Part shown: one piece after another, positions 1 to 9,339 of the stretch
How the letters are laid out: each line of letters begins with the position of its first letter
Numbering within the stretch: the stretch's first letter is position 1
Source: Paraburkholderia sp. BCC1884
GTDB taxonomy: Bacteria; Pseudomonadota; Gammaproteobacteria; Burkholderiales; Burkholderiaceae
Assembly (NCBI RefSeq): GCF_900996225.1
Contig: NZ_CAAJGL010000079.1
Span: 248,001-312,000 of the forward strand
Direction of reading: 5' to 3'
Length of the DNA: 64,000 nt
Notes under the pieces: generated by a model
Told to the model about the DNA's origin: nothing
Databases searched by the model: none
What the model saw: the letters and a program-made list of their open reading frames with translations, nothing else
Position numbers and translations under genes: made by a program

Positions 1-1
1 C

Positions 2-106
2 AACGATCCGGCCACGGGTGTGATGCGTCACGCGGACGCCGGCTACGAACTCGCGCAGGAAACGGCGCGCGAGGCCGGTCTCAATCTGCCGATGCTGGGC
101 CGTTGA
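2..106 (+). CDS. hutU: urocanate hydratase, C-terminal end (partial)
   Basis: The first 34 codons read in frame 2 as the C-terminus of urocanate hydratase: the run [18 protein letters not shown] and the ending LNLPMLGR are typical of HutU. The enzyme converts urocanate to 4-imidazolone-5-propionate, the second step of histidine degradation in the cytosol. The 5' part lies outside the window. The TGA stop is followed one base later by the GTG of hutD, so the genes are almost certainly co-transcribed. Confidence 0.85.
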   Translation, partial: NDPATGVMRHADAGYELAQETAREAGLNLPMLGR

Positions 107-107
107 C

Positions 108-773
108 GTGACGGTGCTCGGTTGCAAGGCCCGCTTCACGCTGCTTCGCGGCGCCGAACTCGTAGCGGCGCCGTGGAAGAACGGCGGCGGCGTCACGCGT
201 GAAATCGCGGCGTTTTCCGCTGAGGAACGCGATGCGCGCGGCGCCGGGCTCGATCGCTTCGTGTGGCGCGTGAGCGTGGCCGATGTCGGGCAAGCGGGGC
301 CGTTTTCGCGCTTCGAGGGCATCGATCGCACGCTCGTGCTGCTATCCGGCGCGGGCATGCTGCTCGACGAAGCGCCGGCGGTTGCTTCGGCGAACGACGC
401 GCAGCGCGTGAAAACGCACACGTTGACGCAAGCGCTCGACATGGCCCGTTTCGCCGGCGAGGCGCGCATCGACGCACGCCTCGTCGATGGTGCGACACGC
501 GATTTCAACCTGATGGTGCGGCGCGACGCGGCGCAGGGCGAACTCGAGGTCTGGCGTGCGGACCGGCAGCAGGACACGCAACGCATCGTGTCCGGCGACG
601 TGGCGCTGCTGTACTGCGCGAGCGGTGCGGTCTCGGTCACGCCGGCCGATGCACAGCCGGTGTCGCTCGAAGCGGGCGACACATTACGCATCGATACGCC
701 CAATGCGCTCCACTGCACCGTTCAGGGCGCGGGCGCGCTACTAGCGATCACGATCCGCTACACGCAACGATGA
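108..773 (+). CDS. hutD: HutD family protein
   Basis: This 221-residue protein belongs to the HutD family of cupin-fold proteins found in histidine-utilisation operons. The family motif [11 protein letters not shown] is at residues 22-32 and a [14 protein letters not shown] segment follows. HutD is not an enzyme of the pathway; in Pseudomonas it is proposed to limit hut expression or sense an intermediate, which is family knowledge and not visible here. The GTG start lies one base after the hutU stop. The gene sits between hutU and hutI, which supports the call. Confidence 0.88.
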   Translation: MTVLGCKARFTLLRGAELVAAPWKNGGGVTREIAAFSAEERDARGAGLDRFVWRVSVADVGQAGPFSRFEGIDRTLVLLSGAGMLLDEAPAVASANDAQRVKTHTLTQALDMARFAGEARIDARLVDGATRDFNLMVRRDAAQGELEVWRADRQQDTQRIVSGDVALLYCASGAVSVTPADAQPVSLEAGDTLRIDTPNALHCTVQGAGALLAITIRYTQR

Positions 774-855
774 CGACGATTCGCGCGTACGTTCATGGGC
801 ACGAGACGCGCGCGCGAACCACCACGGACACGCAACGAGCTGCAATGAGCACGCG

Positions 856-2079
856 ATGAAGCAAACCGTCTGGCATCACCTCAAACTTTGCCCGCAAGGC
901 AATCCCGAACATACGCTGACCGATGCGGCAATCGCCGTTGAAGACGGCCAGGTCGCCTGGCTTGGCGCAGCCGCGGATTTGCCCGCGTGCTATGCCACGT
1001 GGCCGCGCGAAGATCTGCACGGCGCGTGGGTGACGCCGGGCCTGGTCGACTGCCACACGCACCTCGTGTATGGCGGTCAGCGCGCGGACGAATTCGCACA
1101 ACGTCTTGCGGGCGTCAGCTACGAAGAAATCGCGCGGCAGGGCGGCGGGATCGTCTCGACAGTGCGCGCCACGCGCGCCGCGGATGAAGCCTCGCTGTTG
1201 CGCCAATCGGCGGCGCGACTCGAACCGCTGCTGGCCGAAGGTGTGACGGCTGTCGAAATCAAATCCGGCTACGGCCTCGACCTCGCGAGTGAGCGCAAGA
1301 TGCTGCGCGTCGCGCGGCAATTGGGCGAGCGCTATCCGGTCAGCGTCTACACGACGTTTCTCGGCGCGCACGCGTTGCCGCCCGAATTCGCCGGCCGTGC
1401 CGACGCCTACATCGACGAAGTCTGCAACACGATGCTGCCCGCGCTCGTTGACGAAGGCCTCGTCGATGCCGTCGATGTTTTCTGCGAGCGCATCGGTTTT
1501 TCGCTGGAGCAGAGCGAGCGCGTGTTCAATGCCGCCGAGCGCTATCGACTGCCCGTGAAGATGCATGCCGAGCAGTTGTCGAACGCGGGCGGCGCGGCAC
1601 TGGCGGCGCGCCACGGCGCGCTGTCGGCCGATCACCTCGAATTCCTCGACGAAGCCGGCGTGGCCGCGATGAAAGAAGCGGGGACCGTGGCCGTGTTGTT
1701 GCCCGGCGCGTACTACTTCATCCGCGAGACGCAACTGCCGCCGCTGGATTTGCTGCGGCGTTATCAAGTGCCGATCGCGATTTCAACCGACAGCAACCCC
1801 GGCACGTCGCCCGCCACCTCGTTGTTGCTGATGATGAACATGGCCACCACCCTGTTCCGCATGACGGTGCCCGAAGTGCTGCAAGGCGTGAGCTCACACG
1901 CGGCGCGCGCGCTCGGCCAGGCCGATCGGCATGGCGAACTGGCGCCAGGGCGCGCGGCGGATTTCGCGGTGTGGTCGGTCGATTCTTTGGCCGAACTGGC
2001 TTACTGGATTGGGCGCCCGCTGTGCGCGAGAGTCGTGCGCGCGGGCGAAACTGTCTATACGCGGCGCGAGCCGAGCTAG
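856..2079 (+). CDS. hutI: imidazolonepropionase
   Basis: This 407-residue amidohydrolase opens the imidazolone ring of 4-imidazolone-5-propionate to give N-formimidoyl-L-glutamate. The metal-binding motif DCHTH gives H67 and H69, a further metal ligand is H237 in KMHAEQ, and the segment [11 protein letters not shown] near residues 310-320 carries the usual late Asp. Length matches the family (about 400). It lies 82 bases after hutD and 9 bases before hutF on the same strand, consistent with one hut operon. Confidence 0.96.
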   Translation: MKQTVWHHLKLCPQGNPEHTLTDAAIAVEDGQVAWLGAAADLPACYATWPREDLHGAWVTPGLVDCHTHLVYGGQRADEFAQRLAGVSYEEIARQGGGIVSTVRATRAADEASLLRQSAARLEPLLAEGVTAVEIKSGYGLDLASERKMLRVARQLGERYPVSVYTTFLGAHALPPEFAGRADAYIDEVCNTMLPALVDEGLVDAVDVFCERIGFSLEQSERVFNAAERYRLPVKMHAEQLSNAGGAALAARHGALSADHLEFLDEAGVAAMKEAGTVAVLLPGAYYFIRETQLPPLDLLRRYQVPIAISTDSNPGTSPATSLLLMMNMATTLFRMTVPEVLQGVSSHAARALGQADRHGELAPGRAADFAVWSVDSLAELAYWIGRPLCARVVRAGETVYTRREPS

Positions 2080-2088
2080 GTTTTAACG

Positions 2089-3492
2089 ATGACACAATCA
2101 ACCCCTCAACCGAATCGCGCGCTGTACGCCGCGCATGCCTACCTGCCCGACGGCTGGCGCCGCAACGTGCTGCTCGAGTGGGACGCAAACGGCACGCTGA
2201 CCACCGTCGCGCCGGACACAGATACGGCCACGGTTGCGGCCGGCGTGCAGCATGCCGCCGGTCCCGTATTGCCAGGGATGCCAAACCTTCACTCGCATGC
2301 GTTCCAACGCGCGATGGCAGGCCTCACCGAATATCGCGCGAACGCTACGGATAATTTCTGGAGCTGGCGCGACCTGATGTACCGCTTTGCCGCGCGCATC
2401 ACGCCGGAAGGCCTGGCCTCGGTCGCGCAGTGGTTGTACATCGAAATGCTGAAAGCGGGCTACACGTCGGTGTGCGAGTTTCATTACGTGCATCACACGC
2501 CGGACGGCGGTCGCTACGCGAACCAGGCGGAACTGGCGCAACGCGTGGTGGATGCGGCATCGGCGAGCGGCATCGGCATGACGATGCTGCCGGTGCTGTA
2601 TCAGTACAGCGGTTTCGGTTCGCGCGCGCCGCGTGAGGATCAGCAGCGTTTCATCAATACGCCGGACAGTCTGCTTGCTTTGCTCGCCACGCTGCGCGCG
2701 GCACGCGCGGAAAACGGCGGCTTGCGGTATGGCGTGGCGCCGCATTCGTTGCGCGCGGTGTCGGCCGATTCGTTACAGGCGTTGCTCGGTGGCATCGAGG
2801 CCGATGCGCCGGTGCATATCCATATCGCCGAGCAGACTGCCGAAGTCGACGCCTGCATCGAAACGGAGGGAGTGCGTCCGGTGCAGTGGCTGCTGGATCG
2901 TTTCGAGGTCGACAGCCGGTGGTGTCTCGTGCACGCGACACATGTGGACGCAAGCGAAACGCAGGCGCTCGCCAGCAGCGGTGCAGTCGCCGGTTTGTGT
3001 CTGACCACCGAAGCCAATCTCGGCGACGGCATTTTCCCGGCGCAAGAATATCTCGACGCGCAAGGGCGCATCGGCATCGGCTCGGACAGTCACATCGGCG
3101 TCGACTGGCGCGCCGAGTTGCGCCTGCTCGAATATGGCCAGCGTCTCACGCGCCGGCAGCGCAACGTGCTGGCGTCGCCGCACGCCACGCACGTGGCCGA
3201 CCGTCTGTTCGATGCCGCGCTCGACGGCGGCGCGCGTGCCACCGGCCGCGCGGTCGGCGCGTTGCAGCCGGGCCGCCGCGCGGACTGGCTCGTGCTCGAC
3301 GCGAATCATTCGAGCATCGCGGAGCATCAGTCGGACGCCTGGCTGTCGGGCGTTGTATTCTGCGAGCATGGCGAGACGCCGATTCGCGACGTCTACACCG
3401 GCGGCGAGAAAGTGGTGGACAACCGTCGGCATCGCGACGAAGAGGGCGCATACGCGCGCTATCGCGTGGCGCTCGCCCAGTTGCTGAAATGA
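2089..3492 (+). CDS. hutF: formimidoylglutamate deiminase
   Basis: This 467-residue amidohydrolase superfamily member deiminates N-formimidoyl-L-glutamate to N-formyl-L-glutamate and ammonia. The metal site HSH (H68, H70) occurs in PGMPNLHSHAFQRAM, followed by a later HIHIAEQ histidine motif and the SDSHIGVDW segment with the catalytic Asp. The presence of hutF together with hutG shows the five-step histidine pathway, as in Pseudomonas, rather than the formiminoglutamase route. It starts 9 bases after hutI. Confidence 0.96.
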   Translation: MTQSTPQPNRALYAAHAYLPDGWRRNVLLEWDANGTLTTVAPDTDTATVAAGVQHAAGPVLPGMPNLHSHAFQRAMAGLTEYRANATDNFWSWRDLMYRFAARITPEGLASVAQWLYIEMLKAGYTSVCEFHYVHHTPDGGRYANQAELAQRVVDAASASGIGMTMLPVLYQYSGFGSRAPREDQQRFINTPDSLLALLATLRAARAENGGLRYGVAPHSLRAVSADSLQALLGGIEADAPVHIHIAEQTAEVDACIETEGVRPVQWLLDRFEVDSRWCLVHATHVDASETQALASSGAVAGLCLTTEANLGDGIFPAQEYLDAQGRIGIGSDSHIGVDWRAELRLLEYGQRLTRRQRNVLASPHATHVADRLFDAALDGGARATGRAVGALQPGRRADWLVLDANHSSIAEHQSDAWLSGVVFCEHGETPIRDVYTGGEKVVDNRRHRDEEGAYARYRVALAQLLK

Positions 3493-3521
3493 TCCATTGA
3501 TCTTATCGATTCCGGACTGAC

Positions 3522-4334
3522 ATGACTGCTTCGAACACTCCGCCGGTTTTCTCGCTGCACCAGGGAAGCTTGCCGTTGCTGATCTCCATTCCGCACGTCG
3601 GCACGCAGATTCCCGCCGATATTGCCGCGACCATGACGCCTGCCGCGCACCGCACCGAGGATTGCGACTGGCATCTCGACCGTCTCTATGCTTTCGCGAG
3701 GCGCATGGGCGCATCGATCCTCGCGCCGTCGAATGCGCGCTACGTGATCGATCTGAATCGTCCGCCCGACGGTGCGAACCTCTATCCGGGGCAGGACACG
3801 ACGGGTCTGCTGCCGGTCGATACGTTCGACAAGGAGCCGCTGTATCTCGACGGACATCTGCCGACCGAGGCTGAAACGGCGCGTCGCCGCGACGCTTACT
3901 GGAAGCCTTATCACGCCGCGCTCGTCGACGAGCTGGCGGCACTGAAAGCGAAACACGGCAAGGTGCTGTTGTGGGAAGCGCACTCGATCCGCTCGCACGT
4001 GCCGCGTTTTTTCGAAGGACGCTTGCCGGATTTCAACTTCGGCACCTCGAACGGTGCGAGCGCCGTGGCGGGATTGGCCGAGGAAATGGCCGCCGTGGTC
4101 GAACGGCATGGCGGCTATTCGGCGATCGCCAACGGGCGCTTCAAGGGTGGCTACATCACGCGGGAGTATGGTCAGCCCGCCCAGGGCATTCACGCCTTGC
4201 AACTCGAACTCTCGCAGATCGCTTATATGGAGGAGCAGATGCCTTACGCGTACGACGAGACGCTCGCTGCGAAGGTCGAGCCGCTCCTGCAGGAACTCGT
4301 CGTCACTGCGCTGGAGCGCGTCAAGGCCGCTTGA
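3522..4334 (+). CDS. hutG: N-formylglutamate deformylase
   Basis: This 270-residue protein hydrolyses N-formyl-L-glutamate to glutamate and formate, the last step of histidine degradation by this branch. The N-formylglutamate amidohydrolase fold is recognisable from ISIPHVG (residues 21-27), the DCDWHLDRLY segment near residue 50, and the WEAHSIRSHVPRFFEG stretch. It lies 29 bases downstream of hutF and appears to close the operon. A hairpin about 200 bases further on may end the transcript. Confidence 0.95.
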   Translation: MTASNTPPVFSLHQGSLPLLISIPHVGTQIPADIAATMTPAAHRTEDCDWHLDRLYAFARRMGASILAPSNARYVIDLNRPPDGANLYPGQDTTGLLPVDTFDKEPLYLDGHLPTEAETARRRDAYWKPYHAALVDELAALKAKHGKVLLWEAHSIRSHVPRFFEGRLPDFNFGTSNGASAVAGLAEEMAAVVERHGGYSAIANGRFKGGYITREYGQPAQGIHALQLELSQIAYMEEQMPYAYDETLAAKVEPLLQELVVTALERVKAA

Positions 4335-4535
4335 GCGGTCGCAGTCCAGAGCGCTTCGAGTATTCGTCTCACCTTTTCCACACGAGCGACGCTGCCGCGC
4401 CACGCGGCGCCGTCTTCGTGTCGGCCCGCACATCCAAGGTGTAACAGCTTGTGACCGTGATTGCGCGCTGCCGTTTTCGCGCAGAACGTAGAGCACGTTG
4501 TCCGTCTCGACGGTTGCCGCGCTGTCCCCGCCAGA

Positions 4536-4566
4536 AACAAAAAAGCCCCGTTGATGACGGGGCTTT
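4536..4566 (-). terminator. rho-independent terminator of the His-rich peptide gene
   Basis: Ten-base arms (4542-4551 and 4557-4566) surround a 5-base loop. On the minus strand the stem is followed by TTTTTTGTTT, a good U-tract. On the plus strand only TTT follows, so it may also weakly serve hutG. Confidence 0.75.
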
Positions 4567-4602
4567 GCGATGCGCGCCGCACCCGTTGGGGCGGCTTTAT
4601 CA

Positions 4603-4740
4603 TCAATGGCAGTGCTTTTCCCAGTGATGATGGACGCGCACTTTGTGGCATACGGGGTGGTGATGCTCTTCAGCCTGTGCGGGAGCGATGGCGCTCATAG
4701 CGACGATAGCGGCAGCAAGGGCGAGGACGATCTTCTTCAT
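4603..4740 (-). CDS. small histidine-rich secreted peptide (HHHH-motif type)
   Basis: This is a 45-codon gene with a clear signal peptide (MKKIVLALAAAIVAMSAIAPAQA, cleavage expected after AQA near residue 23), leaving a mature peptide of about 22 residues. The mature part contains EEHHHPVCHKVRVHHHWEKHCH-like content: nine histidines and two cysteines. An AAGGA ribosome-binding site precedes the ATG and a strong terminator follows the stop. The composition suggests binding of a transition metal (Cu, Zn or Ni) in the periplasm, which is inference. Similar small HHHH-motif proteins are annotated in Burkholderia relatives. No known function. Confidence 0.75.
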   Translation of the reverse strand: MKKIVLALAAAIVAMSAIAPAQAEEHHHPVCHKVRVHHHWEKHCH

Positions 4741-5040
4741 TACAAAATCCTTAATTCAGTGTTGGGGTACTAACGCTGAAGCACGGGCCGTGCCGCAACG
4801 GGAGGAAAGCATGCCACACACCGCGCGCCGCGCCCAGGAACACTGGACGAAAGCATAGGTCAACTCAAAACGCCGGACGAAGCGATGGATCAGAGCCGGA
4901 AGTGGGCGCGCTGGAGCATGTCATTTCGACACGTCGGCGGCTCGCTTCGAGCAGGCGGCCATTGCGCATCCCGCGCCCGGTCGGCTACCCTTTCAAATCG
5001 ATGACACGCGCGAGCGGGTCGTCTCTACATCGGGCAAAAG
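4741..5040. other. intergenic, promoter side of two divergent genes
   Basis: About 300 bases between the divergent His-rich peptide gene and the HTH-like gene. I see no convincing coding frame, hairpin or clear promoter motif beyond the ribosome-binding site of the peptide gene at its left end. Confidence 0.5.
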
Positions 5041-5721
5041 ATGGAAGACCCAGCGATGGAAGATTCCGACGAATTGCTGCTCCCGGTCTGGCGGGCAAAC
5101 CTGGTGCTGTTGACTCGCGAGGTCGGCGCGGCGACGCGACTCGCGCGCATGATGACCTTCTCCGCGAGCTATCTGAAACTGATGCTGTCCGGCCAGCGCG
5201 AATTCAGCGAGGAGTTCGTGCGCGGGATCGAAGCCGTCACGGGATTGCCGGGTGGCTGGATGAATGTAGCGCACGGCGCGCAGGACATTCCCGCCAACGC
5301 GCGTGAAGCGATCGACAACGAGCAGCCGCTCGCGCGTTTTCGCGGCACGGCGCATCCGGTGAGAAAGAAGACGGTGTTGCGGCCGCCCGAGCCGATTTTT
5401 GGCCAGCCGGGGCCCGCCAAACGCGTCGAGGAAGAGACGCTCGACGCCGAAGCGCATCGGCGTCAGGCGCATTTCCGCAAGGTGCGCGACGTGGCGATTC
5501 AGGACGTGCGGCGTTTCGAGCGGCATCTGAGTCATGCGCCCGTGGAACTCGCGTCGATGCGCTCCAAGGTGGAGGAGGTCATCGCCGCCGCCGAACTCGA
5601 CGACCCGATCCAGGCGGATCTGGCGGGACGTCTGGAGCAGATTGAAAAACATCGCCATCTGCTGCTCAGGCACGTCGAGAAGTTGCAGGCGCTACTGGGG
5701 CAGCTCGGCGAGACCGAGTGA
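5041..5721 (+). CDS. HTH-like hypothetical protein with C-terminal coiled coil
   Basis: This is a 226-residue cytoplasmic protein without a signal peptide. Residues about 20-75 (LTREVGAATRLARMM then SYLKLMLSGQREFSEEFVRGIEAVTGLPGGWM) look like an XRE/lambda-repressor type helix-turn-helix, so DNA binding is plausible. Residues about 100-225 are charged and alpha-helical with heptad-like spacing, suggesting a coiled coil or dimerisation region. An alternative ATG lies 15 bases downstream of the chosen start. It stands alone, with the convergent DUF1579-like gene 13 bases after its stop. Specific target unknown. Confidence 0.75.
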   Translation: MEDPAMEDSDELLLPVWRANLVLLTREVGAATRLARMMTFSASYLKLMLSGQREFSEEFVRGIEAVTGLPGGWMNVAHGAQDIPANAREAIDNEQPLARFRGTAHPVRKKTVLRPPEPIFGQPGPAKRVEEETLDAEAHRRQAHFRKVRDVAIQDVRRFERHLSHAPVELASMRSKVEEVIAAAELDDPIQADLAGRLEQIEKHRHLLLRHVEKLQALLGQLGETE

Positions 5722-5734
5722 GCACCCGCTTGCC

Positions 5735-6295
5735 TTACCGCGCAGAAACTGGCGTGCTGCGCCGCGCCTGAAACTCGGCCTGGAGCGTCCACGTGACGCC
5801 GTCCTGCGCGAGCGCGACGCCAGTCCACCGGAACGAATCCTGCGTAATCTCGGTGAAATTCCAGCGAATCGGCGTGCCGTCGGCGCGTGTGCCGATCTGG
5901 ACCAGATCGCGGCCGATGCGCCGGCCGATCAGGTCGTTGCGTTGGCCCGTCGCCGGATTGACGAACGTCACGCGCCAGGCTTGTAATGCCGGGTCCCAGA
6001 TACGCAGGGTCGAGCCGTACATCGAGTGGGCGGCGGCCGGGTCATCCGGATGGTCGCCCGGCGGCATGATCCATACGTCCTGCACGGCACGGCCTTCCAG
6101 TACCCAGCCGCAATGAATTTCGCCGCGCCGGCGCACGCCGCCGAGGCCGACGCGATAGTGCAGGACGTCCATCTCCCACGTGCCGATCATCCAGCCGTAG
6201 CAGTCGTCCGCAGCGGCGATGGTGGCGGCTCGTGCGGGCGCGCGCAAGGCGTTCAGGAAGCCGTTGTCGAAGTCGTTTTCCAGCGTGGTCAACAT
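5735..6295 (-). CDS. DUF1579-like hypothetical protein
   Basis: This 186-residue protein has no signal peptide or membrane segment. It contains WMIGTWEMDVLHY near residue 35, VLEGRAVQDVW, and repeated beta-strand-rich segments ending in FRWTGVALAQDGVTWTL, a layout like the DUF1579/lipocalin-like family of unknown function. The start was chosen at the ATG preceded by AAGGAG; the open frame runs much further upstream but overlaps the divergent AraC gene there. It is divergent from an AraC-type regulator with about 105 bases between, so the regulator may control it (inference). Confidence 0.82.
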   Translation of the reverse strand: MLTTLENDFDNGFLNALRAPARAATIAAADDCYGWMIGTWEMDVLHYRVGLGGVRRRGEIHCGWVLEGRAVQDVWIMPPGDHPDDPAAAHSMYGSTLRIWDPALQAWRVTFVNPATGQRNDLIGRRIGRDLVQIGTRADGTPIRWNFTEITQDSFRWTGVALAQDGVTWTLQAEFQARRSTPVSAR

Positions 6296-6400
6296 GAGGT
6301 GCTCCTTGGGTTGAGAGTCGATTCGCCCCGGCGCAAGCAGCAAAAACACGCGAGCCGCCGATGTGCTAAAACCAGGATACGGACTCAGCCGAGGTGCATC

Positions 6401-7411
6401 TTGGGGAAAATTGCCATCACGCTCGACCAGGCGCTTGCCAGGCGCGAGCAGCAGGGTGCGCCCGGCAGTACCGCCGCGCGTCCGCTCGCCCACGGCGAGG
6501 GATGGAATGTCGCGGATATCGTTTGCACCTTCGGTCCACATGACCGGCCCTTCGAAGAGCGGCACGCGGGCATGTGCATCGCGATGGTCGCGTCGGGATC
6601 GTTCGGCTATCGCGCGGCGACGGGCCGCGAATTGCTCACGCCCGGCTCGTTGCTGCTCGGCAATCCGGGCGACTGTTTCGAATGCGGACACCGGCACGGC
6701 GCGGGGGATCGGTGCATCGCGTTTCGCTATGCACCGGCGTACTTCGAACGCCTTGCCGTCGATGCCGGGCTCGGGCGTGGTCCGCTGCGCTTCAACCATG
6801 TGCGCTTGCCGACGCTGCGGGCGTTGTCGCCACTCATCGCGCGAGCGTGCGCGACGGCCGTTACGGGAGCCGAACAGGCGGGTGGTGATGCGCCCGATCG
6901 CCAGAGTCACCGCGCGGGTGAGTGCGCGAGTCGGCGCGCCTCCGATCATGCAAGTGCACGCGCGTCTGAATACGATCCTCATCGAGCCGCCTGGCACGAA
7001 CTCGCTGTCGAACTGGCTGTTGCAACGATGCAAGCGGTGGGATCGTTGAAGAACCCCACGGCGGCTCCGGGCGCCGCCGTCTCAGCGCGCGTCGCACAGG
7101 TCATCCGCCTGATCGACGACACCCCCGGCGCAGCCCATACGCTCACCAGCCTCGCCGCCGCGGCGGGTTTGAGCGAATTCTATTTTCTGCGCACCTTCCA
7201 GCGCGTGGCCGGCGTGACGCCGCATCAATACCTGTTGCGCGCGCGTTTGCGAACCGCCGCGCTGCGCCTTCGGGACGGTGGCACCAAAGTGGTCGATATC
7301 GCATTCGATTGCGGCTTCAACGATCTGTCGAATTTCAATCACGCGTTTCGCGCGGAGTTTGCGGCAACGCCGCGAGCCTGGCGCGCGCGCGGCAGGGCGG
7401 CTCGCGCATGA
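6401..7411 (+). CDS. AraC family transcriptional regulator
   Basis: The protein of about 336 residues has an N-terminal AraC ligand-binding cupin-like region (GSLLLGNPGDCFECGHRH) and a C-terminal AraC/XylS DNA-binding domain. The latter shows two helix-turn-helix units: LTSLAAAAGLSEFYFLRTFQRVAGVTPHQYL and KVVDIAFDCGFNDLSNFNHAFR. The start is uncertain: a TTG at 6401 after a GAGG box is chosen, the first in-frame ATG is at 6572. It is divergent from the DUF1579-like gene and its TGA overlaps the ATG of the next gene by an ATGA, implying translational coupling. Confidence 0.85.
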   Translation: MGKIAITLDQALARREQQGAPGSTAARPLAHGEGWNVADIVCTFGPHDRPFEERHAGMCIAMVASGSFGYRAATGRELLTPGSLLLGNPGDCFECGHRHGAGDRCIAFRYAPAYFERLAVDAGLGRGPLRFNHVRLPTLRALSPLIARACATAVTGAEQAGGDAPDRQSHRAGECASRRASDHASARASEYDPHRAAWHELAVELAVATMQAVGSLKNPTAAPGAAVSARVAQVIRLIDDTPGAAHTLTSLAAAAGLSEFYFLRTFQRVAGVTPHQYLLRARLRTAALRLRDGGTKVVDIAFDCGFNDLSNFNHAFRAEFAATPRAWRARGRAARA

Positions 7412-9318
7412 CGCGTCGTGTCGCGGTCGCGTTCGTCAGATTAGCCGCCGGGTGGGTGCTCGGGGCGTGTGCGGTGGCGCTCGCCAGCGCGGCGGTCGCC
7501 GACACTGCACCCCCGGCATCCGACGGCGATCGCGTGCCTTTCACGATGGAGCGCGACGTCCACCTCTTCACGATCCAGAAGGACGGCTCGATCGAGGAGC
7601 ATGACGACACGATCCTGCGGGCCAACACGACGAGCGGCGTCGACGAGATCGCGCAGCGCTACGTGTGGTTCAACAAGGACATTGAGCAGGTGCAGTTGCT
7701 GGCCGCCGAAACGATCGACCCCGACGGTACCGTGCATCCCGTCGGTCCCGAGGCGATCCGCGACGTGCAGGAGCCGCGCTCGGCCGGCGCGCCGAGTTTC
7801 GAGGACGGCGTGTTGCGCACGGTGATCTTCCCCGGCGTGGAGCCGGGCTCGCGCGTGCATCTGGCGTTTCGCAAGACCCGCACGAAGCCGCTGCAGGCCG
7901 GCACCTTCGCTTACCTGGTGGAACCGACGCGCGACCCCGTCGAGTTGCAGCGCCTGATCTTCGATCTGCCCGCCGAGGTGCCGCTCTATGCCGATACGCG
8001 GGGTTACGTCGCGGTGCCGCCGGTCACGGCCAACGGCCGCACTCGCTACGAGTTCGATTATCGGCATGGGCCCTATGCGCGACTCGAAACCGGCGCGGTG
8101 GGCTACGCGAACTGGGGTGATCGTTTGATGGTGTCGACGGTGCCGGACTTCGCGAGCTTCGCCGCGCGCTATCGCGGACCGGCGACGGACGCCACCATCG
8201 GCGACCCCGCGATCGTGCGGCTCGCGCAAGGCCTGAGCGCCAGCACTGCCGACCCGCGCGTGAAGGCGCAAATCCTTTACGACTGGATGCGTTTGAACAT
8301 CCGCTACGTGGCCCTGTTTCTCGGCGAGACGGCGGCGATCCCGCACAAGGCGATCGACATCCTCCACAACCGGTATGGCGACTGCAAGGACTACGTCGCG
8401 CTCTACGGCGCGTTGCTGGCGGCTGTCGGCATACGCAGTGAAGCGGTGCTGCTCAATCTCGGGCCGTACTACAGCTTGCCGGACGTGCCCGGCTACGGCT
8501 CGAGCGCGATCAATCATGCGATCCTGTGGATTCCCGACTTGTCACTGTTCGCGGATACGACTTCGGGCGGCGTGGGCTTCGGCTATTTGCCGCCGAGTGT
8601 TATGGACCGGCCAGTGCTACTGGTCGACGAGGGCGTGCTGGCGCGCACGCCGGCCACGCAATTGCGCGAGCGCAACGCGCGCCTGCAGATCGAGGTCGAC
8701 GAAAACGGCGCGGCGCATTACGCCTATCGGGCCGAGGACGTGGGCTTCAGCGCGGAAATCGAGCGCAATACATTCCGGCGCGCGACCCGCCAGCGGACCC
8801 AGCAGATCGCGGCGAACCGTCTGCTGGCGACGGGCCTGCACGGCACGGCGCAGTTGCGCACGGATGACGTAAGCGCGACGCAGGGACCGTTCGCCACGTC
8901 GATGCAGGGGACGGTGGAGCACTTCATCTGGACCGACGGCACCACGGCCGTGCCGGCGCTGACCAGTTTCTCCGGCGGCATGGGTTCGCAGGTGCAGGCG
9001 TGGCTGGAGGAGCCCGCGCGCACGCAGCCTTGGGCCTGCATCGGCGGGGAATACGACGAGACCCTGGAAATCACGCTGCCGCATTTCGCGCGCGTGACGG
9101 ATGTGCCCGGCGAGACGACGCTGCAGGATCGCTTCCTGACGTTCTCATCGCGCTATGTTTTCGATCCTGCCACGCGGGTCTTGCAGGTGAGGCGGCACTT
9201 GCGTGCCGCCTTCGGCCATCAGATGTGTTCAGCGGATGAGTTCGCCGCGATGAAGGACGACCTCGTGCGTGTCGAGCGGGATCTCGATGCCGAGGTCGTA
9301 GTCAAGGTGGCGAACTGA
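7408..9318 (+). CDS. DUF3857 domain / transglutaminase-like exported protein
   Basis: This 636-residue protein has an N-terminal signal segment (hydrophobic residues about 8-31). A DUF3857 region covers about residues 45-220 and is followed by a transglutaminase-like core near 280-390. A Cys-His-Asp triad can be placed as C326 (RYGDCKDY), H370 (INHAILWIP) and D383 (LFADTTS). A C-terminal beta-rich DUF2569/DUF3858-like part ends the protein. Such proteins are periplasmic or secreted and of unknown substrate; transglutaminase folds often act as proteases or peptide ligases. The ATG overlaps the upstream regulator stop. Confidence 0.88.
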   Translation: MTRRVAVAFVRLAAGWVLGACAVALASAAVADTAPPASDGDRVPFTMERDVHLFTIQKDGSIEEHDDTILRANTTSGVDEIAQRYVWFNKDIEQVQLLAAETIDPDGTVHPVGPEAIRDVQEPRSAGAPSFEDGVLRTVIFPGVEPGSRVHLAFRKTRTKPLQAGTFAYLVEPTRDPVELQRLIFDLPAEVPLYADTRGYVAVPPVTANGRTRYEFDYRHGPYARLETGAVGYANWGDRLMVSTVPDFASFAARYRGPATDATIGDPAIVRLAQGLSASTADPRVKAQILYDWMRLNIRYVALFLGETAAIPHKAIDILHNRYGDCKDYVALYGALLAAVGIRSEAVLLNLGPYYSLPDVPGYGSSAINHAILWIPDLSLFADTTSGGVGFGYLPPSVMDRPVLLVDEGVLARTPATQLRERNARLQIEVDENGAAHYAYRAEDVGFSAEIERNTFRRATRQRTQQIAANRLLATGLHGTAQLRTDDVSATQGPFATSMQGTVEHFIWTDGTTAVPALTSFSGGMGSQVQAWLEEPARTQPWACIGGEYDETLEITLPHFARVTDVPGETTLQDRFLTFSSRYVFDPATRVLQVRRHLRAAFGHQMCSADEFAAMKDDLVRVERDLDAEVVVKVAN

Positions 9319-9339
9319 TTTGCTGCGCGGGCGGCGACC

